Source: Sphingobacterium sp. xlx-96 (GTDB taxonomy: Bacteria; Bacteroidota; Bacteroidia; Sphingobacteriales; Sphingobacteriaceae). Taken from it: 64,000 nucleotides of DNA. The stretch spans positions 186,001 through 250,000 of the forward strand of contig NZ_WFKM01000003.1 of the NCBI RefSeq assembly GCF_011007365.1, given 5' to 3'. Each line of letters starts with the position of its first letter. Position 1 is the first letter of the stretch. Of the stretch, positions 1 through 9,221 are shown piece after piece. The translations under genes were made by a program, and so were the position numbers. Below the pieces are notes generated by a model. That model saw nothing but the letters and a program-made list of their open reading frames with translations. It ran no database searches and was not told the DNA's origin.

Positions 1-1041
1 ATCTACAAAAGTATTTCTAAATACTGCAGTGAGCGCTGCCCTAGCCTGACCTTTAGTAATACCCTGCGGTAACTTATTATCTAATATCGTTGCAGCTAAT
101 GGCTGAAATACCGCAGTTCTGTAGGTTGATGAACGGCCGACAACCAAGGGGTAACCTTCCGGAGAAATCATACGTTCTAAATGTTGAACATAACGCTGCA
201 TGCGCTTATAGGCACGATTATACATCTCTATATATTTCGTATTGCCCTTCATCCCGTGAAACAATGATTCCACCTGCATATTATGAATGACATAGCCATT
301 ATAATGGTCAAAATGAAATTTTGGTCCATCACTATACCAACCATCGCCAACGTACCATTCTTTATCAAATTTTTCCACCGCATAGTCGATTCGCTCGCGG
401 AGACATTCCTCACCGATACTGTGTAGAAAAGTCTCCGTTACCGCCGAAAATAACAACCAGTTATTTTCATTTGGCTTAAATCTTCGCTGCAGTTTAAACT
501 CTTCCACAACTTGCTTTTTTGTCAATTCGGGTAATGGTTCCCATAAAGCAGCAGGAGCACGCAAAAACGCCATTGCCAAAAATGCGGTATCTACTACCGT
601 CTGATTGGCAGCCCCTCGCCAAACAAAATAATCAGGAGATTCGGGATCTACACCATGTTGCACCCCCAACAAAGCTTGTTCCCTAAATTTTTTACGTAAT
701 TTACCTTCTTCTGTATGATCATCGGGCAATGCTAACCAGGGAGCCATCCCAGACAACAACCTTGCAAAAGCCTCCAGATAGCCTAAATTTGGATCCCGAT
801 TACCATAAGAAGGGCTCACTTGCATAGGCATATTCTTACAAAACTCTTGCTTACTTATATTCTCCAATATTGGAGTTGCTATTTTTGTTAGTACAGACAC
901 CCAGTACGCTCTATCATCCACCTTAGATTTAACTAAGACGTTCTCTTCTTCTAAATCCTTATTATCCTTTGCAAAAACACCTCCTATCATTCCAAAAAAG
1001 GATCCTAAAGCCACCCCTTTTAATAAAGATCTTCTTTTCAT
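1..1041 (-). CDS. DUF2264 family protein, 3' end outside window (partial)
   Basis: An open frame runs from ATG at 1041 to the left edge without a stop (347 codons), so the C-terminus is missing. The N-terminus begins MKRRSLLKGVALGSFFG, a Tat- or Sec-like signal with a KRR start. The rest resembles DUF2264 proteins, which have an (alpha/alpha)-barrel-like fold and occur in Bacteroidota polysaccharide utilisation loci. Visible motifs include PNLGYLEAFARLL near residue 90, FVWRGAANQTVVDTAFLA near 150, and WYVGDGWYSDGPKFHFDHYN near 235. The enzymatic activity is not known to me. It lies 67 bp downstream of the GH95-like gene on the same strand, so a role on the same glycan, probably as a periplasmic enzyme, is inferred. 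Family assignment is from memory. Confidence 0.8.
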   Translation of the reverse strand, partial: MKRRSLLKGVALGSFFGMIGGVFAKDNKDLEEENVLVKSKVDDRAYWVSVLTKIATPILENISKQEFCKNMPMQVSPSYGNRDPNLGYLEAFARLLSGMAPWLALPDDHTEEGKLRKKFREQALLGVQHGVDPESPDYFVWRGAANQTVVDTAFLAMAFLRAPAALWEPLPELTKKQVVEEFKLQRRFKPNENNWLLFSAVTETFLHSIGEECLRERIDYAVEKFDKEWYVGDGWYSDGPKFHFDHYNGYVIHNMQVESLFHGMKGNTKYIEMYNRAYKRMQRYVQHLERMISPEGYPLVVGRSSTYRTAVFQPLAATILDNKLPQGITKGQARAALTAVFRNTFVD

Positions 1042-1108
1042 ATTTCTAATTATTTTTTATAATCGATATTGATGTAATCTCAGAGTCCATCGATTTAGTA
1101 TACAATAT

Positions 1109-3250
1109 TTAATTTGAGATGTGAACGATAGCTCCTTGAGATAGCCATAAATTAATATGACCGCTGCTCTTACTAACGATTCTCCCCTCACCCTGAATCT
1201 TTATTTTCACATCTTTTATATCATGCTTCAAACTAATACTTCCGGAATGTTGGCTTTTCACCCTGATACCAACAGTCTCACTATCTTTCCGTTGTGCAGA
1301 AATAAGGAAAGCACCGTCTGTGAGAAAATTCGTAAATGACACATTCTTCCACGAATCCGGTACAGCAGGAAAAACACGAACAGAACCATTCCAATACTGA
1401 AGCACCATTTCATTAATACTAGCCATTGCTGCCAAGGGGGTCTCTATTACCGGACCTGTTTCTGCATACAAAGTATTAGGCTTAATATATTTTCCGAGTA
1501 GTACTTGCAATGCTTCAAGAGAACGATTTCCTTTTCCCATCATAGCATACATTGATGCTACACCAGAAAAAGAATACCCTTGTAAGAAATCCTTTTTACT
1601 TTGCCAATGCGCAATGGATTTCAAGATAATATCTCGATTTTCAATCTGATCCCAATTAACATCGTAAAACGGATAAATCATCATCAAATGTGAATAATGT
1701 CGATGTGATTCCGCATAAGGCAAATCTTTTGCAATCATAAAGCCATTTGAATCTTTCGGATAATCCCGTAAATTATTCAAAATATCTACCCATTCCAAAT
1801 ACTGGCTATCCTCACCAACTTGCTCATTATCCAGAGCAATTAGTGTTTTTAGTCCCCATCTTAAAATAGACAAATCATAATTCGTGTCGTAAGCATAACC
1901 TTTAGAATATTCCGGAGAATACGTACGTACTGCTATATGATACTTACCTCTTTCATCCTTATCTAAAAGATGAATATAATAATTGACCGCACGCTTTAAC
2001 AGGGAAAACAATCGGTCATAAGCTGTCGTGTCCATAGAATATCTGTAATATTGATAATAACTATGTAGCATCCATGTCAGATTTCCTAATTCCTTCTCAC
2101 CATCACTCCAATTTTTTCCGTTAGCACCCTTTTGCAAATAAATTGGACTAATCATATCAGGCGCTGAAGTCCTTCCAATACCTGCACTATTGTACCTATA
2201 CTGTTCGGGGACATTATTAATCAAATTATCGACGTTCTGATCGATCATATTTATTAATGATGATGTGATCTCTAGGTGATTGGCCGTAAAAGTTGGTGAG
2301 TAAGTAAGCTGTATGTTCAAGTTATGCCAATAAGCGGGCCAAGGTGTATTAGCAGGCCAAGGCCCTTGGAGATCGATAGCCGGCTTATCCGAACGAGTAG
2401 CGCAGCCTAGTTTGTACAGCTGCATATTATAAAACTGTTGCAACTGTTCGTCCGGTAGTATTAGATTCGACCGCTCATAATATTTTTCCCACCATTTTCT
2501 ATGTGAATCGATACTCTTTTCTAACGAACTCCTATCGAACAGACTCACTTTCTGGATAGCTTCCTTGATATAGCTATCCGAAGATTGCGAATATGATACT
2601 GTCACTAGATACACATCCTTATCTGTTAATTCGATCTTTTTATAAGCTGTAGCATATCCACCTCCTGCTAGCAGAGGCTGTACTGATACCTTGATCACAC
2701 CATCTTCAACGGTATAAGGTAGAGGATTTTCGGGATAATAATCCGGCTTTTGCGCATGTCCAAAATTCATACGTGTACTTCGCGCCTTCTCGGATATCCA
2801 CTTCATTTGAGGCGAATCGTCTTTCCCCTTAGAAATCTCAATATAGATAATATTTTGCTCGGCAAAGCTAATCGTACGAATTCGTGCCACTCCTTTATTG
2901 GTGGAATAATAGCCATAGGACTCACCACGATGATAATCCATCTCTCCCCACGACTTCTGTATTCCATCGGGAAAGATCAACTCAAAATGCCCTATTAATA
3001 ACCGTGCCTTATCAAATAAAGCAGATGCCGAATTGGCCCTATGATCATACACATCAGTACGTCCGATATCGATTCTGGCCGAACTATCTCCTTTCATGTA
3101 AGTCATTGTCCCTAACAAACCGTTGCCCGTAAACGTCCCTTGGTACACACTACGACCCAACGCCTCTAGCTTGAATACAGGGTATTTATCGGCCTTAGAT
3201 TCAACAGAGAAGAATAGAAACCAAATAGAAATTAAAATGTAGAACCTCAT
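1109..3250 (-). CDS. GH95-like glycoside hydrolase, secreted
   Basis: A 713-residue protein with an N-terminal signal peptide (MRFYILISIWFLFFSVESKA). The domain order looks like GH95: an N-terminal beta-domain (about 25-250), a helical linker, an (alpha/alpha)6 catalytic barrel (about 260-620), and a C-terminal beta-domain with the characteristic WNGSVRVFPAVPDSW stretch. The motif YWHNLNIQLTYSPTFTANH resembles the GH95 N-x-N-x-Q-x-x-YW segment that carries catalytic Asn residues. GH95 enzymes release alpha-1,2-linked L-fucose or L-galactose. The exact substrate cannot be read here because the family motif is only approximate (T-Y-S where many members have N-Y-W). It starts 6 bp after the GH88 stop, so the two genes form one operon. 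Confidence 0.75.
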   Translation of the reverse strand: MRFYILISIWFLFFSVESKADKYPVFKLEALGRSVYQGTFTGNGLLGTMTYMKGDSSARIDIGRTDVYDHRANSASALFDKARLLIGHFELIFPDGIQKSWGEMDYHRGESYGYYSTNKGVARIRTISFAEQNIIYIEISKGKDDSPQMKWISEKARSTRMNFGHAQKPDYYPENPLPYTVEDGVIKVSVQPLLAGGGYATAYKKIELTDKDVYLVTVSYSQSSDSYIKEAIQKVSLFDRSSLEKSIDSHRKWWEKYYERSNLILPDEQLQQFYNMQLYKLGCATRSDKPAIDLQGPWPANTPWPAYWHNLNIQLTYSPTFTANHLEITSSLINMIDQNVDNLINNVPEQYRYNSAGIGRTSAPDMISPIYLQKGANGKNWSDGEKELGNLTWMLHSYYQYYRYSMDTTAYDRLFSLLKRAVNYYIHLLDKDERGKYHIAVRTYSPEYSKGYAYDTNYDLSILRWGLKTLIALDNEQVGEDSQYLEWVDILNNLRDYPKDSNGFMIAKDLPYAESHRHYSHLMMIYPFYDVNWDQIENRDIILKSIAHWQSKKDFLQGYSFSGVASMYAMMGKGNRSLEALQVLLGKYIKPNTLYAETGPVIETPLAAMASINEMVLQYWNGSVRVFPAVPDSWKNVSFTNFLTDGAFLISAQRKDSETVGIRVKSQHSGSISLKHDIKDVKIKIQGEGRIVSKSSGHINLWLSQGAIVHISN

Positions 3251-3256
3251 TCCCCC

Positions 3257-4495
3257 CTACAATTCTTTAATCATAGGTTGTCCTTCTAACAATCTCTTGT
3301 AGCGTATCAATGCCTCAACATAATAGTAATCGGCGTAAGTCAACGGAACATCTACTTCCGAGTTAAACAACAATGCGCCGACACTATGTTTAAGTATATA
3401 CCCTCCATTTTCTCCGTAACTTGCCTTATAAGGATTCTGAGACAGATTTTGAAGAATCTTTTCAGCTTTTGAAAAATAAAAGGTCTTTCTTTTACCCGAA
3501 ACATATTGAGATAGCTCCAACAATGCGGAAGCGTACAATGCTGCTGCCGAAACATCCTTCAAATTTCGCTGTGTGTACATTTTACTATTTGTAGGTACTT
3601 GATCTTTATCAAAATCCCAATAAGGGATCAAATCATCGGGTAGGTTAGGGTGCTTTAAAATATAGTCCGCGATATTTTCAGCCTGCTTCAGGTAAGCTTT
3701 TTTCTTAGTCTCTCTATACATCATGGTATAACCATACAATCCCCAAGCTTGACCTCTTGCCCATGAAGAGGCGTCATTGGCGCCTTGGTGTGTCTTCTTT
3801 GCGACTACTTTGCCTGTATTTTTGTCATAATCCACTACGTGGTAAGAGCTGTAGTCCTTTCGAAAATGATTTTTGAGGGTCGTATTAGCATGTTGTATAG
3901 CGATATCTTTATACTTCGTATCACCGGTAATTTTTGAAAGTTGCGTTAAAAACTCCAAATTCATCATATTATCAATGATAACGGCATAGTTCCAGTCTCC
4001 CCAACTCCAAGATTTGATTGCCTTCGTCGTATCGCTATAACGAGAAGCTAAAGACTCGACTCCAGTCACTAATACCTCTTTATACGCCGAGTCACCAGTT
4101 AGGCGAAGCGCGTTCCCAAAGCTACAGAAAAGCATAAATCCAAGATCATGCGTACTCCTATTGTATTTTTCTTTCTCTAAATAGATTAATTTGTCTTTCG
4201 CTTCTCCCAATAGCTCAGTATCTCCTGTTCCTTCATATAGATACAATAGCGTACCAGGATAAAAGCCAGAACACCACCACCCCGAGTTTGAAAATTTCTG
4301 CGCCCCCTTCTCAAAAGTCTGCGGGAACTTTTCTTTGGGCGTTTCCTCAGCTAGAAGTTTGATTTGTTTAGTTGCGTCAAAAAGCTCTTTATTTATATAT
4401 TTTAAATCCAAGGAAGTTTTTTGAGCAAAAACTCCTCCAACTGAAAGCACACCTTGTAAAAGCAAAAGAGAGCCTAAACGTTTAAAAATTTTCAT
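3257..4495 (-). CDS. GH88 unsaturated uronyl hydrolase, secreted
   Basis: Start chosen at ATG 4495 because it gives a clean signal peptide (MKIFKRLGSLLLLQGVLSVG, cut after VFAQ); an in-frame ATG lies at 4552. The protein has 412 residues. The GH88 signature SSWARGQAWGLYGY is present, as are two likely catalytic Asp contexts (STHDLGFMLF and VIIDNMMNLE) matching the paired Asp of unsaturated glucuronyl hydrolases. GH88 enzymes hydrate and open 4,5-unsaturated uronic acids left by polysaccharide lyases acting on glycosaminoglycans, pectin or ulvan. It is the first gene of this operon inside the window. No lyase is visible, so the parent glycan is undetermined. Confidence 0.85.
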   Translation of the reverse strand: MKIFKRLGSLLLLQGVLSVGGVFAQKTSLDLKYINKELFDATKQIKLLAEETPKEKFPQTFEKGAQKFSNSGWWCSGFYPGTLLYLYEGTGDTELLGEAKDKLIYLEKEKYNRSTHDLGFMLFCSFGNALRLTGDSAYKEVLVTGVESLASRYSDTTKAIKSWSWGDWNYAVIIDNMMNLEFLTQLSKITGDTKYKDIAIQHANTTLKNHFRKDYSSYHVVDYDKNTGKVVAKKTHQGANDASSWARGQAWGLYGYTMMYRETKKKAYLKQAENIADYILKHPNLPDDLIPYWDFDKDQVPTNSKMYTQRNLKDVSAAALYASALLELSQYVSGKRKTFYFSKAEKILQNLSQNPYKASYGENGGYILKHSVGALLFNSEVDVPLTYADYYYVEALIRYKRLLEGQPMIKEL

Positions 4496-4581
4496 ATAAT
4501 AACTAAAAGGTTTATATACAAGAATACCACTTATAAACTGACAAATGGACAATTAACTACGCTAACGTTTGCGCTAAACAC

Positions 4582-4616
4582 AAAAAAGCACGTTATCAAA
4601 AGAAAACATGCTTTTT
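4582..4616 (-). terminator. Rho-independent terminator of the CoA-binding protein gene
   Basis: A stem of AAAAAGCACG and CATGCTTTTT (one mismatch) encloses a 15-nt loop. Read on the minus strand, the U-run follows the stem. It lies just beyond the stop of the 4633-4992 gene. Confidence 0.5.
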
Positions 4617-4632
4617 CACTAGATCAAGGGTA

Positions 4633-4992
4633 TTAATATTGCCCCGTATTCAACATAACTAAAGTACAAGCCTCGACCACTTCTATTCCACGTTCTTTTA
4701 GCTTTTCAGCCAATTCTGAATTTTCAGCACCTGGATTAAAAATCACCCGATGTGGATTTGTGTTTAATATATAGTCATAATAAGGCTCCTGATTCTTAGG
4801 GCCAACATACATTGTTATAGTATCAATATCGGTATGTACTATCTCCGCAGGTTCGATTGCTACTCCTGCCACGTTTCCATTTTTTCGGCCAACATTCACA
4901 ATTGGATATCCCTTTCTGACTAACTTATTTGCAACCAGATAAGAATAACGAGCAGAGTTGGTACTAGCACCTAAAATCAGGGTCTTTTTCAT
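4633..4992 (-). CDS. CoA-binding protein (CoA_binding_2/YccU type)
   Basis: A 119-residue single-domain Rossmann protein. The start MKKTLILGAST and the following NSARYSYLVANKLVRKGYPI match the CoA_binding_2 family, which shares the nucleotide-binding fold of succinyl-CoA ligase. It also contains YVGPKNQEPYYDYIL and the conserved FNPGAENSEL near residue 92. The family has no established reaction; CoA binding is known for homologues. It is preceded by an intergenic hairpin repeat (copy A) and followed by its own terminator, so it is probably monocistronic. The length is normal for the family. Confidence 0.85.
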   Translation of the reverse strand: MKKTLILGASTNSARYSYLVANKLVRKGYPIVNVGRKNGNVAGVAIEPAEIVHTDIDTITMYVGPKNQEPYYDYILNTNPHRVIFNPGAENSELAEKLKERGIEVVEACTLVMLNTGQY

Positions 4993-5057
4993 ATGTCTAT
5001 AATTTACTTAGTGATTCGCCAGTTGACGGATCGATTTATCTTTTACGGATAATTAAA

Positions 5058-5124
5058 TTGTCCTCACTCTTCGGGATGGAACACTCATGCTTCTTTCTGT
5101 ATAACTAAACATGATTATTTCATG
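5058..5124. repeat. Dispersed hairpin repeat, copy A
   Basis: Arms ATGGAACACTCATG (5076-5089) and CATGATTATTTCAT (5110-5123) form an imperfect inverted repeat. It is preceded by the degenerate mini-hairpin TCCTCA-CTCT-TCGGGA. It shares TCGGGATGGAA and CTAAACATGA with copy B at 45562-45640 and has the same orientation. It fills part of the gap between the serine hydrolase and CoA-binding genes. Confidence 0.65.
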
Positions 5125-5133
5125 TAGGTGTTT

Positions 5134-6321
5134 TTAATGTTCTACGAAACCTCCGTTTGCATCATAAGCATTTTGTCTCAAAATAGGCATTTCCAAGATT
5201 TTATACAACCCATCCAAATTATTTAAACTCCCATTAACCAAATTTGACAATAATACGATAGTTATATCATTGGTAAGATCACGGACATAGAGGTTTTTAA
5301 ATCCATGCCACCAACCCGTATGATACGCTATTTTAGCACCATTCGACGAAAAGGTTCGCCAACCATACCCATAACTGAACACCCCTCTTTTGGCATCTGA
5401 GCGGGATACATAAGCCGAATCTAGCAATGCCTTACCCAACAAGCGTCCTTCCTTAAGCGCAAGGTCTAACAAATACATATCCTGTACTGTGCTGTAAATA
5501 CCCTTGTCGCCTAAAGGTCCATCAAGATAGTCCTGCACAACAGATCTCCTCCATACTCTATCATGTCCTATCACATCTGTTGGAATTTTGTCATACTTAA
5601 CGCGTGATAAAGCCGCTGTATTCTTCATTCCCGCAGGCTTAAACACATGTTCATCCATATAAATCGCAAAATCCTGTCCAGACACCTTTTCAACGATAGC
5701 CCCCAAAACCATATAATTAGAATTATTATAATGAAAGCGACCATCAGGCATTCCGTAACGTGTTGGCTTATGTTCTATCATAAGGTTTATCGCGTCCATA
5801 TTTGACATTCCTTTTTTTCGATCAGGCCAAATCTTATCTACAAAGTATACATAATTAGGCAGTCCCGAACGATGGGTCAACAATTGTCTCACAGTAACTC
5901 CCTCATAAGGGAATCCTGGGAAAAAGTCACCAACTAGTTGATCCAGTTTCAATTTACCAGCTTCAACCAATTGCAATATTGCTAACCCTGTCATTGGTTT
6001 TGAGACAGAGGCCAATTCAAATTTTGAGGTAATTTTTAAACTATCTTTATGTAAATAATCAGCCCAACCAAATGAATTTTGATATAAAATCTTACCTTTC
6101 TTCGCAACAAGCACATTACCATTGAAACCTGAATTACGATGAAGTTTCTTCATAAAAGCATCGATATTTAAATCAGCTTTACTAGGATCATATAAAAGAG
6201 CTATGCTATCAAGCTCATATTGTTTTCGTTGGACTTCTTGCTGCTTTTGCTCTGCACTGGAACAAGAAAAAAGGGTAATTAAGAATACGATATTTAGTAA
6301 CTGGAACAAGACAAATCTCAC
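5134..6321 (-). CDS. Beta-lactamase-family serine hydrolase, putative lipoprotein
   Basis: A class C beta-lactamase/DD-peptidase-fold protein of about 395 residues. It carries all three motif boxes: SVSK (in ELASVSKPMTGLAIL), the Tyr-Asn box in FHYNNSNYMVLGAI, and HTG in YHTGWWHGFKN. GTG at 6321 is preferred because it yields a lipoprotein signal (VRFVLFQLLNIVFLITLFSC); the frame is open further upstream to a TTG at 6378. Members are diverse periplasmic esterases, peptidases or amidases, and nothing here proves beta-lactam hydrolysis. It lies just after the pyruvate dehydrogenase E2 gene but beyond that gene's terminator, so it has its own transcript. Confidence 0.85.
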   Translation of the reverse strand: MRFVLFQLLNIVFLITLFSCSSAEQKQQEVQRKQYELDSIALLYDPSKADLNIDAFMKKLHRNSGFNGNVLVAKKGKILYQNSFGWADYLHKDSLKITSKFELASVSKPMTGLAILQLVEAGKLKLDQLVGDFFPGFPYEGVTVRQLLTHRSGLPNYVYFVDKIWPDRKKGMSNMDAINLMIEHKPTRYGMPDGRFHYNNSNYMVLGAIVEKVSGQDFAIYMDEHVFKPAGMKNTAALSRVKYDKIPTDVIGHDRVWRRSVVQDYLDGPLGDKGIYSTVQDMYLLDLALKEGRLLGKALLDSAYVSRSDAKRGVFSYGYGWRTFSSNGAKIAYHTGWWHGFKNLYVRDLTNDITIVLLSNLVNGSLNNLDGLYKILEMPILRQNAYDANGGFVEH

Positions 6322-6410
6322 GGGTAATTCATTTATTAACACGAAAATAAATATAGGTAAATAAGCAGTAAAAGCCAATATACTAGCAAAAAAAAGGCGT
6401 AAAAACGGGA

Positions 6411-6443
6411 TAAAAAAAAGAAGGTATCTAAAAAGATACCTTC
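6411..6443 (-). terminator. Rho-independent terminator of the PDH E2 gene
   Basis: A perfect 10-bp stem GAAGGTATCT/AGATACCTTC with an AAAA loop. On the minus strand it is followed by an eight-U run. It lies 37 bp beyond the E2 stop codon. Confidence 0.85.
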
Positions 6444-6479
6444 TTCATATAAACCGAATAGTTTATTAATGTATTTTAA

Positions 6480-8099
6480 TTATGCCAATAAACGAATTGG
6501 AGCTTCTAGCAAACCTTTTAAAGTTTGTAAAAACTGAGCACCAGTTGCTCCATCAACAACGCGGTGATCGCAACCTAACGTTAATTTCATGATATTACCT
6601 GGCACGACAGCTCCATTTTTGACTACAGGAACCTGTTGGATAGCTCCTACAGACAAAATAGCTCCATCAGGGGAGTTGATGATAGATGTAAACTCATCTA
6701 TGCCAAACATACCTAAATTAGATACCGTGAATGTTGATCCCTCCCAATCTGCAGGTTGAAGTTTTTTTGATTTTGCTTTTCCTGCAAAATCTTTAACCTC
6801 AGCAGATATATGCGATAGTGTCTTTCCATCGGCAAATCGAACAACCGGCACCAATAAACCATCTTCGACAGCCATTGCAACACCTATATTCGTATGCTCG
6901 TTAAATCTGATTTTATCACCTTGCCATGATGAATTCACAGCGGGATGTTGCTTTAAGGCAGCCGCCACAGCTTTGATAACCATATCATTAAAAGAAACCT
7001 TCACAGGAGCCACTTCATTTATCTGTGCACGTGCAGTCATAGCATTATCCATATCTATACTTACAGTCAAATAAAAATGAGGGGCGGTAAACAATGATTC
7101 TCCTAAACGACGAGCAATCGTCTTACGCATTTGGGATACATTCACCTCTGTATACCTTTCTTCGCCAATAAATTGAGGCAATGAAACGTTTTTAGTCTCT
7201 GTTGCAGGTATAGCAGTTGTAGATCTAGCAGCTGGAACAAAGCTCTCAACGTCTTTCTTTACAATACGACCACCGTCAGCAGAACCTTTAATATCATTCA
7301 AGTTAATTCCTTTTTCTTTAGCAATCTTACGGGCCAAAGGAGAAGCTTTCACTCTAGAGTCATCGTTGGCTGAAGTTGCAGCACGCGTTGAAGCTGGAGT
7401 TACGGCCTCTACTGTTGTAGAAGCTGTCTCTGCTTTGGTTTCAGATTTTGATACCGTTGGTTTTTGATTCAGAAGAGGAGTCACATCCGTACCAGCAGGA
7501 CCAACAATAGCAATAATATCATTTACTTTAGCCGCTTGGCCTGCCTCCAATCCTACATACAATAATGTACCTTCAGCATAAGCGGTAACTTCCATTGTCG
7601 CTTTATCTGTCTCTACATCGGCTATAGCATCATCCGATTTGATCGTATCTCCAACTTTAAAGTTCCATTGAGCGATTACACCTTCAGTCATTGTATCACT
7701 CAAAAGAGGCATTGTTATTACAGTACAACCTAAATCTTCAGCAGTAACTGTCTCTTCAGGAGACACTTGATTAGAAGTCGCTTCAACTTTCACCTCTGTT
7801 TCTTCTTTTTTCGTTTCAGGAGCCGAAGCAGCACCGTCTAATAGTGCTTTATAGTCCTCACCTTCTTCGCCCAAGATTGCAATCACAGCATCGATAGCTA
7901 CAGCATCACCTTCTTTAGGACCTATGTATAGTAAAGTTCCTTCTTGATAGGACTCAAAGTCCATTGTCGCTTTATCTGTCTCAATCTCTGCAACAAGATC
8001 TCCAGCATTTACTTTGTCACCAACTTTTTTGTGCCATTTGGCGATCACCCCTTCTGTCATGGTGTCACTCATTTTCGGCATTTTTACTACTTCAGCCAT
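6480..8099 (-). CDS. aceF: Pyruvate dehydrogenase complex E2 (dihydrolipoamide acetyltransferase)
   Basis: A 539-residue E2. Two lipoyl domains carry ETDKATMDF (lysine 43) and ETDKATMEV (near residue 167), separated by an Ala/Glu/Thr-rich linker. A peripheral-subunit-binding domain follows (VKASPLARKIAKEKGINL, about 252-290). The C-terminal acetyltransferase domain ends with the active-site motif DHRVVDGATGAQFL near residue 514. E2 transfers the acetyl group from E1-bound hydroxyethyl-TPP to CoA through the swinging lipoyl arms. It follows E1-alpha by 50 bp in the same direction. The E1-beta and E3 genes are not in this window. Confidence 0.95.
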   Translation of the reverse strand: MAEVVKMPKMSDTMTEGVIAKWHKKVGDKVNAGDLVAEIETDKATMDFESYQEGTLLYIGPKEGDAVAIDAVIAILGEEGEDYKALLDGAASAPETKKEETEVKVEATSNQVSPEETVTAEDLGCTVITMPLLSDTMTEGVIAQWNFKVGDTIKSDDAIADVETDKATMEVTAYAEGTLLYVGLEAGQAAKVNDIIAIVGPAGTDVTPLLNQKPTVSKSETKAETASTTVEAVTPASTRAATSANDDSRVKASPLARKIAKEKGINLNDIKGSADGGRIVKKDVESFVPAARSTTAIPATETKNVSLPQFIGEERYTEVNVSQMRKTIARRLGESLFTAPHFYLTVSIDMDNAMTARAQINEVAPVKVSFNDMVIKAVAAALKQHPAVNSSWQGDKIRFNEHTNIGVAMAVEDGLLVPVVRFADGKTLSHISAEVKDFAGKAKSKKLQPADWEGSTFTVSNLGMFGIDEFTSIINSPDGAILSVGAIQQVPVVKNGAVVPGNIMKLTLGCDHRVVDGATGAQFLQTLKGLLEAPIRLLA

Positions 8100-8149
8100 G
8101 TATTATAGTAAATTATATCTTATAACAATTCAAACAAAACTGTGATTTA

Positions 8150-9145
8150 TTAATCCATCACAAATGGATAGTCCTCTTGCACATAAACATCCTTGTACAA
8201 CTCATCTACAGTAGGGTACGGAGATTCTTCTGCAAACTTAACAGAATCTTCTACAATTTTTTTGATTTCCGCATCTACTGTCGCAAACCAAGCTTCGTCC
8301 GCGTAACCATTCTCTAGGATAGCATGTTTGGTACTAAATAGGGGATCCTTTCCTTTATATTCTTCTAATTCCTCTTTGGTACGGTACTTAGCAGGATCTG
8401 ACATAGAATGCCCCTTATAACGATAAGTACGAATCTCTAAAAACGTTGGTCCTTCACCAGCACGCGCACGTTGTACAGCCTCGTCCATAGCATTATGAAC
8501 AGCTACAGGATCCATACCATCTACAGGCATACTAGGCATATCAAAACCTAAACCAATCTTATATATATCTTCCATGTTAGTCGTGCGCTTTACCGAAGTA
8601 CCCATCGCGTAACCGTTATTTTCACACACAAAGATCACAGGTAATTGCCATAACATAGCCATGTTGAAAGTTTCATTTAAGGCTCCTTGGCGAACTGCCC
8701 CATCCCCCATAAAACAAACATTTACGTTATCCGTACCTAAGTATTTTTCAGCGAAAGCTATTCCAGCACCTAGTGGTATTTGTCCACCGACGATACCATG
8801 TCCTCCCAACATACCATGTTCTTTCGAGAAAAAGTGCATAGAGCCCCCCTTCCCTTTCGAGCAACCTGTACTCTTTCCGTACATTTCAGCCATACAAGCG
8901 TCTGCAGAAACTCCCTTTGCCAAAGCATGAGCATGATCACGATAAGACGTGATCACAGTATCCTCTTGTCTAGTTGCTGATATCGTACCCGCTACCACTG
9001 CCTCTTGACCAATGTACAAATGACAAAAACCACGGATTTTTTGCTGCCCGTACAATTGTCCTGCTTTCTCTTCAAATTTACGCATGAGTAGCATAGATCT
9101 GTACCACTCGAGATATGTTTCTTTTGTTATAGGTGTTGAACTCAT
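8150..9145 (-). CDS. pdhA: Pyruvate dehydrogenase E1 component, alpha subunit
   Basis: A 331-residue protein of the E1-alpha family. The TPP/Mg-binding motif starts at FMGDGAVRQGALNETFNMA near residue 147 and ends with VCENNGYAMGT. The phosphorylation-loop-like YRYKGHSMSDPAKYRT is present. It contains GGSMHFFSKEHGMLGGHGIVG, typical of PDH rather than branched-chain enzymes. It decarboxylates pyruvate together with a separately encoded beta subunit and passes the acetyl group to E2, whose gene is immediately downstream. It sits 76 bp after hisS on the same strand. Confidence 0.93.
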   Translation of the reverse strand: MSSTPITKETYLEWYRSMLLMRKFEEKAGQLYGQQKIRGFCHLYIGQEAVVAGTISATRQEDTVITSYRDHAHALAKGVSADACMAEMYGKSTGCSKGKGGSMHFFSKEHGMLGGHGIVGGQIPLGAGIAFAEKYLGTDNVNVCFMGDGAVRQGALNETFNMAMLWQLPVIFVCENNGYAMGTSVKRTTNMEDIYKIGLGFDMPSMPVDGMDPVAVHNAMDEAVQRARAGEGPTFLEIRTYRYKGHSMSDPAKYRTKEELEEYKGKDPLFSTKHAILENGYADEAWFATVDAEIKKIVEDSVKFAEESPYPTVDELYKDVYVQEDYPFVMD

Positions 9146-9221
9146 TTTATAAAGTCTTTTTCTTACTTAACCGATTACAAATCTAATAATTTATATCGAC
9201 AAAAAGTATATTTTTTGCCGC

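Noticed and set aside
90..290. Plus-strand 66-codon frame at the left edge
   Set aside because: It is antisense to the long DUF2264 frame, which has family motifs and continuous coding across 1-1041.
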